Origin: Sipunculus nudus
Lineage: Eukaryota > Annelida > Sipuncula > Golfingiida > Sipunculidae
Reading direction: 5' to 3'
DNA length: 64,000 nt
NCBI GenBank assembly: GCA_026874595.1
Contig: CM049317.1
Coordinates: 58,151,118 to 58,215,117, forward strand
Shown here: piece after piece, positions 1 to 12,334 of the stretch
Layout of the letters: each line of letters begins with the position of its first letter
Numbering within the stretch: the stretch's first letter is position 1
The notes under the pieces: model-generated
Database searches by the model: none
What the model was told of the DNA's origin: nothing
What the model saw: only the letters and a program-made list of their open reading frames with translations
Translations under genes and position numbers: made by a program

Positions 1-1384
1 CTACATTTGACCTACATTAAGACATTATTCATATGTGAACAAAAACGCAAAATATGTACCCATATATAACTCATTCCCCATCTCTGCCTTATTTATAATA
101 AAAGTATTAATTTAAGACCATTTTGTGTTAAGAATAGAGTTGCTACCTATATATCAGTCCGATTAAAATTAAGATTAATACATAAGAAAATACATGGATG
201 AGATAATACATAAATAACACGAGAATTCTCCCAAGATTCTGTTTCTCAGATCTTTCTTACATGCACACCGGGTTTTTCCGACCTCTGCGGAGATAATTGC
301 GTCATAAAATGCCCTTGCATACCCCGTTGACTGGTCTCGATTCCTGCATAAATAATCGTTCACAGCAATGGAACGTATAGCTTGGAGAAGTTTTTTAACC
401 TATTTGTATGCAGAGTGCTCGACAACCCTGAGCATTCATCTCGCATTACCGCCGAAAGTTCACGCTTCACGTGCACTTATGCGCATTTGCAGCAATTAAA
501 ACATGGGGACTAAGTTAATATTATCATTTTACACGTGGATATATGAAATAAAATATCTGTAGACTCGGATGTGTGTGTATTTTTTGCAACTGTTGATTAC
601 ATTGTGGGCGCTGGCAAAGTATTGAGTGTCTTTGGGCCAAATGCATGCGCGAAAGGTGTCGCCCGCCATGGGTGTGAATATGTACATGCATGTTTAAAGA
701 CAGACGTACATGGCAAACATCTATTAACGTATTAGCCAGTATCTTATGAAATAAACTATTCTCATATATACAAATACGGTTTTTCGGGGGTCATTCCATA
801 TATAATTTCATGGAAATTTATCATACATGTATATTTTCATGATATAGTAATACATTTTGCTGTTGGACATTATAACAAGAATTATTATAACTGATGCAAG
901 GGGCAATTATTTTGCATATTGCCGAACTGCGCCAGTGACATCATGTGAATTGGTTATATATAATATGCAAAATTTCTGGATACCTTATTCACGTCCACAA
1001 GGAAAATATAAATTCATGGCATACTTTTAGCATATAGCATGCACGTGTAGTTCTGCATGTAAATTTATTTCTATTACTATTTTATAACACTTATTTTTTA
1101 ACTTAATTTTTATCTTTATTACTATAACACTTATACTGTCACATTCTCTTATATATAATATACAGTTGCAAAATGTCAAAATTTAAATAGTATAGGTTGA
1201 TGTCGATTAGCCTAAAGCGGTTTATACATGACTTATAAGACTGAAGCATTACTTCTGGAACTGGTTTTAAACTTTCTAATACCTTAGACCTTAGACCTAT
1301 TCCGTCACATTTGCTATATTTCGTTACAATATAATATTTATATATAGTTTCACTAAAACGATGTGTGCTCTAAATGTAGGTGCT
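1..1384. other. AT-rich non-coding stretch, no gene seen
   Basis: No convincing coding frame. The part from about 230 to 700 is richer in GC and free of simple repeats, with phrases such as GCATTTGCAGCAATTAAAAC (around 483-502) that resemble homeodomain/POU-type sites. It could be a regulatory island, but nothing here proves that. The remainder is AT-rich with scattered TATATA runs. Confidence 0.5.
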
Positions 1385-1429
1385 CTATTATTATTATTAT
1401 TAATATTATTATTATCATTATTATTATTA

Positions 1430-1505
<76 letters not shown>
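1385..1505. repeat. (TTA)n trinucleotide microsatellite
   Basis: About 120 bp of nearly pure TTA/ATT repeats with a few interruptions near the left end. In one frame it reads as a poly-Leu then poly-Tyr open frame, which is an artefact of the repeat. Confidence 0.95.
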
Positions 1506-1755
1506 ATTCCGTTATATTTCGTCATACTATTGCTACTAATAATCTCTAAAATTGTAATTCAACTGAATAGTAAAAATGTATCTTTTTCTATTACATATAA
1601 ATTCGGAGCCTTGGAATGAAAACCTATAAAGATTGTTTCTGGTCTCTGTGTATTCACCTGACCAAATTGGTGATTGGTACTAATTACTATATAGTACCCG
1701 TTTATGATTATAAATCAGTATCATTTATGTTGAAAAGATAAATGAAATTATTGGT

Positions 1756-1796
<41 letters not shown>

Positions 1797-1817
1797 CAAT
1801 CTATCTATCTATCTATC

Positions 1818-1874
<57 letters not shown>
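1756..1874. repeat. Compound microsatellite (CT)n-(ATCT)n-(TA)n
   Basis: A CT run (1756-1790) is followed by ATCT units and then a TA run to 1874. The same CT-then-TA compound order recurs at 18453-18513, 21192-21327 and 56692-56749. Confidence 0.95.
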
Positions 1875-1877
<3 letters not shown>

Positions 1878-2590
1878 CACTGCATGGTTACGAAAGCGGG
1901 TGATTATTTAATATAGTGATAATTGGATGCTTGTGTGAAAATCTTCATGCCTCGATATAATAGTCAATAAAAACGTGTTTGGCTGTCAGTTTGTTTGCCT
2001 TAGAACTTTTTGTCGGCTGTGATTTTATGAATTGACCTTTGAGTGTCAATGGCGATAAGTCGTCTTATGTTTAAACACTGATTTGCATTAATGATACTTT
2101 GAACATGTTCAGATACGCCCATATTCATGTATACATTCACATATTCAAACAAACATAAATATTTATAAAAGTATGCATAAATGTCTTTTTATAAACCCAC
2201 ATGTGAAGATACATACATTTTTTTATATTCATGATGCAAATCAAATTATATAAATAATATTGGTTGTTTCATCAGATGCTAAAAAAACAAATAGGAATTA
2301 CCTAAATATTGTAGAAGTAAAATTATTCTCAATTTTCCAAAACTGCATGGAAAGGCACTACGGGTTATATTCGCATACAAAGTACAACAGATCTAAAACA
2401 GGTTCTTAATTGGTATGCACAAAGTATAAAGTTATACCAAATATCTCTCATCCATTTTATAATGAAAATGTTTGAGTTTAATGGATGTACAAGTTCCGTA
2501 CCTCATGTAAGATGTCGGAGACTCAGCTATACAAGTCCTGATCTTCAAGTACTGTAAGTGCAATAAGATATTGATGAAGGTTAACCTCCG
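1875..2590. other. AT-rich non-coding stretch, nothing recognised
   Basis: No repeat family or coding frame recognised. Confidence 0.5.
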
Positions 2591-3115
2591 GGGCACCAAA
2601 GTTCAGCCCACGACAGGTTCCTTTAAATAAGCTACCGTACACTATTAAAAGTTTTATTGAACATAATCAAAACAAATTCAGAGGTGACAAGTCGGCAATT
2701 TCACATACATGAAATATCAAAGGGGCAAAGGTTCCAAACGATCGTTTTACGACTTACGGCAGCCGTAATCCGGTCACAAATCCTAGAGCACCCGCCAATT
2801 TTACGACATTCGTTTTGTGTCTTGCAGATGACCAAATGGCCACCACAACCGGACAAAGGGTCGACCTCTGCGTTCACAGATGGCGAAGCGACGGACCCAA
2901 GAGGTGGACAGTGATTGCGAAAGGGACATTCGCTCACTAAAAGAGACAAACTGCCCATTATAGATACGTGGAGGTGGACCATCTAATTTTCTGGCCGAGC
3001 TACCGTTGACAATACGACCCTGTGCCACGAATGTCATATGATCATAATGGCCGACATGTGACGTCTTCCGATCCTCAGCAACACACGCATCTTGATACGC
3101 ACCATGATTTGGATG
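2591..3115. other. GC-richer island containing a candidate exon
   Basis: This segment has clearly more balanced base composition than its AT-rich surroundings and lacks simple repeats. It is followed directly by a (TA)n array. It contains the splice-bounded cysteine-rich frame at 2758-2936 (minus). The alternative is a conserved non-coding element. Confidence 0.4.
2758..2936 (-). CDS. Candidate internal exon, cysteine-rich 59-codon segment (unidentified)
   Basis: Read on the minus strand, a pyrimidine-rich tract ending in TCTTTTAG (plus 2937-2944) precedes the segment, and GTAAGT (plus 2752-2757) follows it, so both ends look like splice sites. Between them lie 179 nt: two bases of a split codon and then 59 open codons ending in phase 0. 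The peptide has seven cysteines, at exon residues 3, 9, 30, 37, 43, 49 and 53, with the local pattern C-x6-C-x5-C-x5-C-x3-C in its second half. That cysteine density suggests an extracellular disulfide-rich module, but I do not recognise the family. No neighbouring exons were found. Other frames here are also open over similar lengths, so chance is a real possibility. The cysteine frame has no start codon of its own that would make it a single-exon gene. Confidence 0.2.
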
Positions 3116-3122
3116 GTTTTCG

Positions 3123-3124
<2 letters not shown>

Positions 3125-3193
<69 letters not shown>
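3125..3193. repeat. (TA)n microsatellite
   Basis: About 69 bp of pure TA dinucleotides. Confidence 0.95.
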
Positions 3194-3195
<2 letters not shown>

Positions 3196-3802
3196 TGCAG
3201 GCCAGTGCGGTACTGAAGTATTATATTTATATTTGTATTCCCTTTGGGACGGGAGACTATAATTTACTTAAAATTTATCCAGTTTAATATTTAATCCTTT
3301 ATATGGTGTCATACTTTAACGGCCAATTTATGTGATCATGTATATAATATAATCATTTCAATAACATTTGTTGCTATATGATTATTATATTAATAAATAA
3401 AAAATGGCAATACCAAATATATGTGTTTGTTTGATTATTCAAATCACTGTAAACACAGACTATATTATTTAAAAACAACTTCATTGCCGAAAGGTGAAAA
3501 GTTAATTATGAAGCAAGTTTCTATTTTACAATCATCTAAAATCTGTAATTTACTAATTCTGATTTATGAATACACGATTTTTTATTGTATAACGCTGTAT
3601 ATCGCTTCGTAACAGAGGACTGGTGTCCTTTAAAAAACATGCCAAATATAAAGGTTCTTTGTATAAATATTAAATGAATAAATTATAATATATTTAAACA
3701 ACAGAGTAAAAAAAGTAAAAATACATGTTTATGAATCGGCTTAATTATCTTAAAGCTAATATTAAACTGGCAGTTAGGAGTCCTAAAGTCCTTGAGGTAT
3801 AT

Positions 3803-3846
<44 letters not shown>

Positions 3847-4150
3847 AGAGAGAGAGTGAGAGAGTGAGAAGACCAAATTGAATCTAAAGAACATCAAACC
3901 ATGTGCAGTGCTAAACGTATATACAGACGATTATTCAATGATCACTAAAACATTTAAAATGTATGAAACCAGTTATATATGTTGTCCAATTCTATAAACT
4001 GTATTCAATGAACGGAGACAGAATGAAAATATTCAGTCATCTCCTCAATTTCATTTAGCTTCGTTCTTAACATAGTCTATAATAGGTCTGTACAAGATGT
4101 AGCAGTTTCGTATTGGTATGTCCGTTAATCTTCCGAAATTACGCGTAGTT
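3194..4150. other. AT-rich non-coding stretch with a (TA)n-(GA)n array
   Basis: Contains a (TA)n run at 3805-3844 followed by a short GAGAGAG run. No coding frame or transposable element recognised. Confidence 0.6.
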
Positions 4151-4870
4151 GTTACAAATATTACCGATTTCTGTTTACTGATTTCTATTTCTCATGTGGC
4201 TAATATATCAAATTATCTTTCCAGTTATTTCAGCTTTCAAGATTAGCAAGGCATTTGCAGCGGCATATAAACTTACAAAATATGGCTTTGTTTGAAGATG
4301 AAGCTGTTGATCAATATTAGGTCACGCAGCTTTTTTGTCAAAGTCGTTTTTCTTGAGACTCAGGCCTTTGCATGTAGCTCGCAGGTTTCTGCATCCCTTT
4401 GTTCTTTCCGACAGTAGTCATTTGGGCGGCCCCTTGGCGAACACGCTTGTATGGTTATATGTTTGTCATTACACGCGTGGGAATAACATGTTTAAAACCT
4501 CGAAGCTGGAATCATATCAAATATCATATTTATATCAAAACATATCATATACAGCAATAAATTGGAAATTTGATCGCGTGCGGCAACTTTGAGCTCGGTC
4601 GTTTTTTTATAAATTGGACAGGAGTACTTGAAAGTGCATGGGTGTGCCATTATTAATTGACAAGCAGTGAGGACAGATTCGCTTGATAAAAAACTCTCCG
4701 AGCGACCCCAGAACGGCCAGCCTAGCCCGACTTAATGAGGAGTATGTCGTAAAGACGAGCTCGAGACGTTCCATCATTAAGGGTCCACAGATGCGCATGA
4801 TGGCCTTAGTACGGACGTGGGACCTTACATTATAAGACCCTGCCTTTCCAAAAAAGGTTTCTTACAGAAA
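4151..4870. other. GC-richer island, candidate regulatory DNA
   Basis: Free of simple repeats and richer in GC than its flanks. Contains ATTA/TAAT-type homeodomain cores, for example CCATTATTAATTGACAAG at about 4647-4664. Open frames on both strands (4335-4592 plus, 4607-4798 minus) show no recognisable domain. The regulatory reading is inference from composition and motifs. Confidence 0.3.
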
Positions 4871-4949
4871 ATCCAGTTTCTGTTCTTATGACTCATACTG
4901 ATTCCTTATTATTCTAAATGCAACAGAACTTCGTCATTCCCAAACTGCG

Positions 4950-5660
4950 TGTATGTCCTTCTCCAACAACTTCTAATACAAGTCGTCCTCCTTCTTCTAT
5001 ATAGATCCCCGAATTCTTCAAGATTCTTCGTCCTCCTCATTATTTACCTCCTCCTCATGCCCCATTCGGATCACCTCCATCAAATATTCTTATATCATCT
5101 CATCCTCCATCCGTTGCTCTTTCCATCGATCTTGCGTTCCTTTAATTCTTCCCTATTCTCCTTTTCTACCTGCTATACTCAGGCTCATGTTCTTCCATCA
5201 TTTCCTCTTTCTTCATCCCCTCATTTTCCTCAATTTCACCTTCTTTTCCTCTCCTGCTTCTTCATCCTCTGGTCCTCCTCCTTTATTTTCTCCTGGGTCA
5301 AGCTCTCCTTCAGCTGTCTCCTTTTCAAATCTTCGTTCCCTTCCTGTTCCTTGTCCTACTCCTCTAACCCTCCTCTTTCTTACCTCTTTCATCGACTTTC
5401 TCTTAAGGTCGATCTTCATCTCATAATTTTGTACATTTTTCCTTCACTTTGCGATTCTTGAATTCCTCTTTATCCTTTCAACTACAGAGGCTGGATATCC
5501 TTCCATCCCCCTCCCCTCTTTCAACTTTTGTTCCTATAGAACTATCCATTCTTTAATTCATATTTCATCTATATTCCTTCATCTTTCATCATCCACTTCT
5601 ATCATCAATTCCTCGTCCAAGATTTCGACTCCTACCGCTCCTTCGACCAATTCTTCTACA
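4950..5660. repeat. Degenerate pyrimidine-rich (TCC/TTC) tract
   Basis: About 700 bp in which the plus strand is very rich in C and T and poor in G, made of degenerate TCC, TTC and TCT trinucleotides. The 170-codon open frame at 4949-5461 (Ser/Leu/Phe-rich) follows from this composition. It runs directly into the tandem array to its right, and the two may share an origin in a trinucleotide repeat. Confidence 0.7.
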
Positions 5661-5669
5661 TCATGGTCA

Positions 5670-8290
5670 TCGTCATTGACAGGAATGTTTAATCAACATC
5701 GTAATCATCATCCTCATTAACAGTAATCTTATAATCAGCATCACGAACATTGTCATTGAGAGCAATGTCATGACCAACATCAAGATCATCCTCATTGACA
5801 ACTTTGTCATAATCAACCTCATGGTCATCGTCATTGTTGGTCATCATAATTAACAGTAATGTCATCCTCATTGACAACAACAGGATCATCGTCATTGAAA
5901 ACAATGTCATAATCAACTACATGATCATCGTCACTGACAACAATGTCATAAACAACAAAACGATCAGCGTTATTGATTTCATATTCAACGTCACGGTCAT
6001 AGTCATTGACAGCGATGTCATAAAAAACATTTTGATTATCGTCATTGATGTCATAACCAACAGCAAGATCAACGTCATTGACAGCAATGTCATAATTATC
6101 ATCACGATCATAGTCATTAACATCAGAGTCACAACCAACAACATGATCATCGTCATTGACAGCAATGCCATAATTAACAACATGATCATCGTCATTGACA
6201 GGAATGTTAAATCAACATCGTAATTATCATCGCCATTAACAGGAATATTATAATCAACATCACAACATCCAACCTTGATGTCATATTCAAAATCACGATT
6301 ATCGTCATTGATGTCATAATCAACAGCAAGATCAACGTCATTGACAGCAATGTCATAATTATCATCACGATCATAGTCATTAACATCAGAGTCAAAACCA
6401 ACAAAATGATTATCGTCATTTACAACAATGTCATAAGCAACATCACGGTCATCGTCATTGATGTCATAATCAAGAGCAAGATCAACGTCATTGACAACAA
6501 TGCCAGAATTCAACAAGATGATCATCGCCATTGACGGGATGGCTAAATCAACATCGTAATTATCATCGCCATTTACAGCAAAATTATAATTAACATCACA
6601 ACATCCAACCTTGATGTCATATTCAAAATCACGATTATCGTCATTGATGTCATAATCAACAGCAAGATCAACGTCATTGACAGCAATGTCATAATTATCA
6701 TCACGATCATAGTCATTAACATCAGAGTCAAAACCAACAAAATGATTATCGTCATTTACAACGTCATAAGCAACATCACGGTCATCGTCATTGATGTCAT
6801 AATCAAGAGCAAGATCAACGTCATTGACAACAATGCCAGAATTCAACAACATGATCATTGCCATTGACGGTATGGCTAAATCAACATCGTAATTATCATC
6901 GCCATTAACAGCAATATTATAATTAACATCACAACATCCAACCTTGATGTCATATTCAAAATCACGATTATCGTCATTGATGTCATAATCAACAGCAAGA
7001 TCAACGTCATTGACAGCAATGTCATAATTATCATCACGATCATAGTCATTAACATCAGAGTCAAAATCAACAAAATGATTATCGTCATTTACAACAATGT
7101 CATAAGCAACCTCACGGTCATCGTCATTGATTTCATAATCAAGAGCAAGATCAACGTCATTGACAACAATGCCAGAATTCAACAACATGATCATCGCCAT
7201 TGACGGGATTGCTAAATCAACATCGTAATTATCATCGCCATTAACAGCAAAATTATAATTAACATCACAACATCCAACCTTGATGTCATATTCAAAATCA
7301 CGATTATCGTCATTGATGTCATAATCAACAGCAAGATCAACGTCATTGACAGCAATGTCATAATTATCATCACGATCATAGTCATTAACATCAGAGTCTC
7401 AACTAACAACATGATCAACGTCATTGACAACAATGCCACAATTCAACAACATGATCATCGTCATTGACAGCAATGCCATAGTCAACAACATGATCATCGT
7501 CATTGACGGGAATATTAAATCAACATCGTAATTATCATCGCAATTAACAGCAATGTTATAATCAACATCACGATCTCCATCCTTGATGTCATATTCAACA
7601 TCACGATTATCGTCATTGACAACTCTGTCATAATCAACATAATAGTCATACTCATTGATGTCATTTTTAAGAGCAAAGTCATAATCAACATAGTGATAAT
7701 CATCGTCATTGACAGCAATGTCATAACCAACATCAAGATCATCGTCATTACAAGCTATATATAAAAAAAAGATCATCAATACTAATGTCATGTTCAATAT
7801 CACAATCATCGTCATTGATGTCATAACCAACAGGAAGATCAACGTCATTGACAGCAATGTCATGAACAACATTATGACATCGTCATTGATGGCATAACCA
7901 ACAACAAGATCAACGTCATTGACAGCAATGTCATGAACAACATTATGACATCGTCATTGATGGCATAACCAACAACAAGATCAACGTTATTGATGTCGTT
8001 ACCAACAGCAAGATCAACGTCATTGACAGCAATGTCATGAACAACATTATGACATCGTCATTGATGGCATAACCAACAACAAGATCAACGTCATTGACAG
8101 CAATGTCATGAACAACATTATGACATCGTCATTGATGTCATAACCAACAGCAAGATCAACGTCATTGACAGCAATGTCATGAACAACATTATGATTTTCG
8201 TCATTGATGTCATAACCAACAGCAAGATCAACGTCATTGACAGCAATGTCATGAATAACATTATGAATATCGTCATTGACATCATCATCA
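5670..8290. repeat. 2.6 kb minisatellite, 36-39 bp unit with 333-336 bp higher-order repeat
   Basis: The basic unit is about 36-39 bp and carries CGTCATTGACAGCAATGTCA and ATAATCAACA-type blocks. Between about 6206 and 7500 the units form a higher-order repeat. The landmark GCTAAATCAACATCG-like phrase recurs at 6206, 6542, 6875 and 7211, a spacing of 336, 333 and 336 bp. Further right the units alternate in a simpler two-unit pattern. Since the periods are mostly multiples of three and stops are rare, several frames stay open. The longest (5917-7200, minus, 427 codons) reads as Asp/Asn/Val-rich repeats. I judge these frames artefacts of the repeat. An acidic repetitive protein cannot be excluded without transcripts. 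Confidence 0.9.
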
Positions 8291-8395
8291 TTTTCACCTG
8301 TTTTTTCAGTGTCCTAATTATAAACTTTATAATAATTTTTGTATTCATGTTTGGTACAATACCTTCCTATCAACTCACTTAATATTATCGTATTT

Positions 8396-8900
8396 ACCAT
8401 TATCATCATAATCATCGTTTTTAATATTGTCAGTGACATCATATTCGCAGTGACCGTGATCATCTGCATCACCAGTATCAGTATCATCAGTGTCTTCATA
8501 ATCGACAATCGTCGTCATCATCAACGCCATCATCTTCAACAATAGTCTCATCATCAACAACATCCTCTGTTTCATCATCATCATCGCCGTGAACAATAAT
8601 GTCATCGTTATCATTTTCTGCGTCGTCATAAAAATTAACATCATCATCAACGTCATCATCTTCAACAATAATCTCATCATCAGCAACATCATCAGTATCA
8701 TCATCATCGTCATCATCATCATCACCATCATCATTTTCGTCAGAAATCATTATCATGATCAATAACATCATCATTTTCATCATCATCATTATCATCATCA
8801 TCAATACCACCACCATTCATCATCGTCGTCATGAAAAATAACATTATCATCATCAATATCAATATCATCATAACGAACAATGCGATCATTATCATCATCA
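8396..8900. repeat. Degenerate (ATC)n trinucleotide tract
   Basis: Rich in ATC/TCA units with interruptions. It gives Met-rich and Asp-rich open frames on the minus strand at 8375-8816, which are repeat artefacts. Together with 4950-8290 it makes an almost 4 kb block that is poor in G on the plus strand. Confidence 0.85.
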
Positions 8901-9725
8901 TCATCCCCAATACAAACAGTCAAGCTTTGCTTCAATCTCCTTCAGATTTCAACCCCACCAGCATCAGCTCAACCATTAAGTCTCATGACTGGCAGCAGTA
9001 TAGTCACACCAGCCCCATCATGAGGATACCGGTCACCTCCCTGGGTGACTGTAAACCCCCAGTAATCATCGGCTCACTCTGCCAAGTATGATTGGATGGT
9101 ATCCCGTGAGCACGTGCGCGTGATAACAAAACCAGATGTGCCAATAAACTGGGGGTTAAAATAACGTCTTTAAAATTCGAAATTAATGCGGATCGCCATC
9201 TTTGTTCATCAAGAGTTTTATTTACCTTTATCAAATTATACTTTGCTACAAGGTGGGGAAGATATAGCGGCAAGTATTTTGCATGTCCAATTTAAATTCC
9301 TTCGGTCCTGAGTCCAAAATGACAACACTGTTTCTTGTTTCATTTTTTTAATAAAAAGGGATATGAACAGTAAAATATAGTTTTTCTTAAAGAATACATG
9401 TCATAATCAAAAGTAAATACCATTAAGTTTCGACAAGGTACGTCTCAGCCACGTAGCATGGCTGTACAAAATTAAGAGCACATATATCATCAAGTCTCTC
9501 CAATTAATTAAGCTCAGGGCGGTTCCTGTATGGATTTACAGACGGGATGGATTTTCGTTATAATAAAGCCATGGCGATACAATTGTTGAATTTCCTTGAT
9601 AAGGCAATACAGCCATGGGAATGTCTATAACTCGGAAAGGAAGGAGAATAATTCTAAGTTTTGGGGAGAAACTGAACAAAAAAAAAATCTCACTCGATTG
9701 CAGCACGTAGAACACCTCTCATAAT
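8901..9725. other. Non-coding stretch, no gene recognised
   Basis: The first 200 bp (8930-9130) are GC-richer and unique-looking. The rest is AT-rich. The 89-codon minus frame at 9004-9273 has no recognisable domain. Confidence 0.4.
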
Positions 9726-9726
9726 G

Positions 9727-9746
9727 GGGGGGGGGGGGGGGGGGGG
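9727..9746. repeat. Poly-G run
   Basis: An uninterrupted run of about 20 G. It marks the left edge of an interspersed repeat that has a diverged relative at 54312-54782. Confidence 0.9.
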
Positions 9747-9747
9747 T

Positions 9748-10312
9748 TATAGCCCTGATCACCTTTGAGACCTAGCTTAGTACTTTATTTAAAGGGGTCT
9801 ATACCGTTATTTGACGTCTACTTACTAAAGGCAATCATTCGAACATTTTATAAAAGTAGACTAGAAAACGCTGATCCCAAGGTAAACAAACTGTTTACAT
9901 ATTGTTTAAATCCATGTGGTATTACATATAACATGAGGGGGACCCGCCAAAATAAGCAAAACACATTCAACAACGACATCTGGCGGCAAGTCTAACGAAC
10001 CAGAGTTTTGCAAAGGGCATTTTGCAACTGCATGGTGACCTTTCAAAGTCAGCACACATATACAACCAGCCATCTTGTATATCGTTTAACTGTATGATAT
10101 TATGTTGGTAAATATTGGCACATGTACCATGTTTTCTTTTAACTTATAGATAAACAAACCCAATCATCCGCCACAGAGGCGTTATAAGAGCTTTTTGCCA
10201 CTTTTCATTACATATATAGCTCATTAATCAACAGAGCAGAGTTATCCAAAAATCACAGAAATTCTACAGAAAATGCAGGAGAACAACTATAGCTTTAAAG
10301 TGATATAACAAG
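9748..10312. mobile_element. Interspersed repeat, copy 1 of a diverged pair
   Basis: Shares ordered blocks with 54312-54782. Both have an AAAGGGGTCTAT/ATAGGGGCCTAT-like start, then a GGGACCCGCCAAAATAA / GGGTCCGCTAAAATAA block, then TTCAACAA followed by an ATCTG..GGCA block. Later both have AAATTCTACAGAAAA-type sequence and a TAGCTTTAAA block. No coding capacity or clear terminal repeats are visible, so the class is unknown (an old SINE or a non-autonomous DNA element). Confidence 0.5.
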
Positions 10313-11720
10313 GTTAATGCGTCTTCATTACAATTAAATCATGATCAGGTCAAATTAGCAAGAAGACTTTCACTATAATTATTATGTGATACATAATAAC
10401 AAGTATGTATAGTAGGAAACAGCAATGAATAAAAAATCTATATAGGTTTAAAACCTGTATAGCAGTTCAGTTGAAGGAGGCCGCAATTCGGGAAAATTTC
10501 ATCTCAGAGCTCACCCCTGTTCTAATTCATCTCAGAGCTCACCCCTGTTCGAAGGTTAAATTGTTATTGAAATCACCTAATTGATATATATACTCAATAT
10601 ATCTGCTATTTTCTTTGTATGGTTAAGTCCTTTTGATAGGGTTCAGGAAGCGGTTCCCTTGACAATCCATGGACAGATGTGACCAACGGTCAGTGGCGGA
10701 TTTGACCAGCTGCCGGACAGCCAGTCGTAATCATAAACTTAACAACATATATACATACAGCCTCGGACCACTGACCAGTGGTACTCATAAACCAAATACC
10801 TCACGTCACGGCCAGCGGACGACTGACCGATGACAGGTGCGAGAAGAACGACTTTTGAAGAGCTGATGCCTAGCTAATTATAGCTGGTCTTCATAACATG
10901 GTTTATTATAGCGTGTACATTCTGTGTTAATGGAAAGTACAGCAATGTATATTAATATGACACTAAAGATGTAATATTATATGTTATATAGTCACGCTAA
11001 ACCCTGGGGGTAAAACTGATCAAAGTGTGCCCCCCATCTGTGGGACACGCGACGTCCAATTTAACCCTGTAATAAAAGTGCAATGTATTAATAATCTTAA
11101 TAGTTTACTTTATTTATTGGGGTTCGTATAATTAAATTACTGACATCGTACCTGGGGATTTGCTAACTCGTATATAATCAAGTCTAGAAAATGACGTCGC
11201 ATTTATTTATATATATTGTTTGAGGCATACAATGAAAATGCAGGGGAAGGAACTAAATTAAGGAGAGGTTTCTGTCCGATTAGTAATAAGATATACTTCT
11301 GCACTGGTTCAAGGTATACAATTAATGTTTGGGAGGCCGTTCCCAAATCTTAATTTCAGGGTACCCCTGCACCCCTCTCCCCCACTCTATTCTCTTGTTA
11401 ATTTAGCTAAATAATCAATTGCTTCATGTTGTGTTAATTGAATATAACACGTGAAAGATGCAAACAGATATATTTGTATAATCAATATTTGAAAAAAATC
11501 ACAATATATACTGCTATAATCAATATTTGAAAAATAAATGTCGCATCATGCTAATTATATTCGCATTTATATTGATAGAGACTTACAAAAGCACATGACA
11601 TGAGGCATATAAAGATGAAACCTTGCATTTGAGAAATCCAGAAGAAAAAAAACACAATAATTAACTGTTGATACAAGTAAGGAAACTACATTTGTAAGAG
11701 GGAGTAACCAAAAGGATAGG
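10313..11720. other. AT-rich non-coding stretch with a short tandem duplication and a GC-richer patch
   Basis: Holds the 28 bp tandem duplication at 10501-10551 and a GC-richer patch at about 10640-10870 containing the odd-centred palindrome CCACTGACCAGTGG. A CCCTGGGGGTAAAACTG phrase near 11002 resembles the CCCC/GGGG-bearing elements further right. No gene seen. Confidence 0.5.
10501..10551 (+). repeat. 28 bp tandem duplication
   Basis: The phrase ATCTCAGAGCTCACCCCTGT occurs at 10501 and again at 10529, in direct orientation with a period of 28 bp. Only two units are present. Confidence 0.9.
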
Positions 11721-11730
11721 TGTTCTATAG

Positions 11731-11870
11731 GGTGAAATCGATTTTAGGTATCTCAAGGGGGAATCTGAAATCTGTTTAAAACTACCTCTTGTATTTTGAA
11801 ATTTTAAGTTAACCCCTGGTAATCTTAAGGGAGGTAATATAAAATATCTATACCCATGCAGGAATAGAGG
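11731..11870. mobile_element. Fragment of ATTACC/GGTAAT palindromic repeat family
   Basis: Contains GTGAAATCGATTTTAGGTA, GGGGGAATCTGAAATCTG and CCTGGTAATCTTAAGGGAGG. These are diverged versions of the motifs that define the elements at 12637-12765 and 38655-39243. Confidence 0.45.
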
Positions 11871-12334
11871 GGGACGCAATATTTGATTTAAATGTAATTA
11901 TGTTATAATCTAAAAGTTTCTGGACACCTCTTAATGTGTTTCAGGAAATTGAGTACTTTATCATATTTATGGTACAAATTACCTGTAATCAGCATCCTCT
12001 CAGCTTTCATCGACGCACGCTAGGTGTCCATGACCCTGTCATTTCAGTCACCATGTCGTGACAAGAAAGGAGAGACGTTAATTTAAAATTTTCCCTAAGG
12101 TTTTTGCAAAGCATGTCCCATGTATGTTTCCCCTTAAATACTTCCCGGAAAATATCATTCAATTTATTTGGTACAAATGCATTTCCAATCTATCCAGTTT
12201 AATGAACAGACTAAAATCGGATCTGAGATATCTTTTCTCTTCAATTTAATATTGCACCGTTAGTTAATCAAGTAAATGGATTCTCTAACAGGCCTATAAA
12301 AACACGAGATGAAAAACCTGCATGACAAAAAAAA

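Noticed and set aside
4949-5461. 170-codon Ser/Leu/Phe-rich frame as a gene
   Set aside because: Lies wholly in a pyrimidine-rich tract, and the composition alone explains the lack of stops.
5917-7200. 427-codon open frame, Asp/Asn-rich, as a protein gene
   Set aside because: It follows exactly the minisatellite units, other frames of the same array are also open, and there is no promoter, splice or domain evidence. Kept only as a question under findings.
8496-8816. Poly-Asp frame as an acidic protein
   Set aside because: Translation of a degenerate ATC tract.
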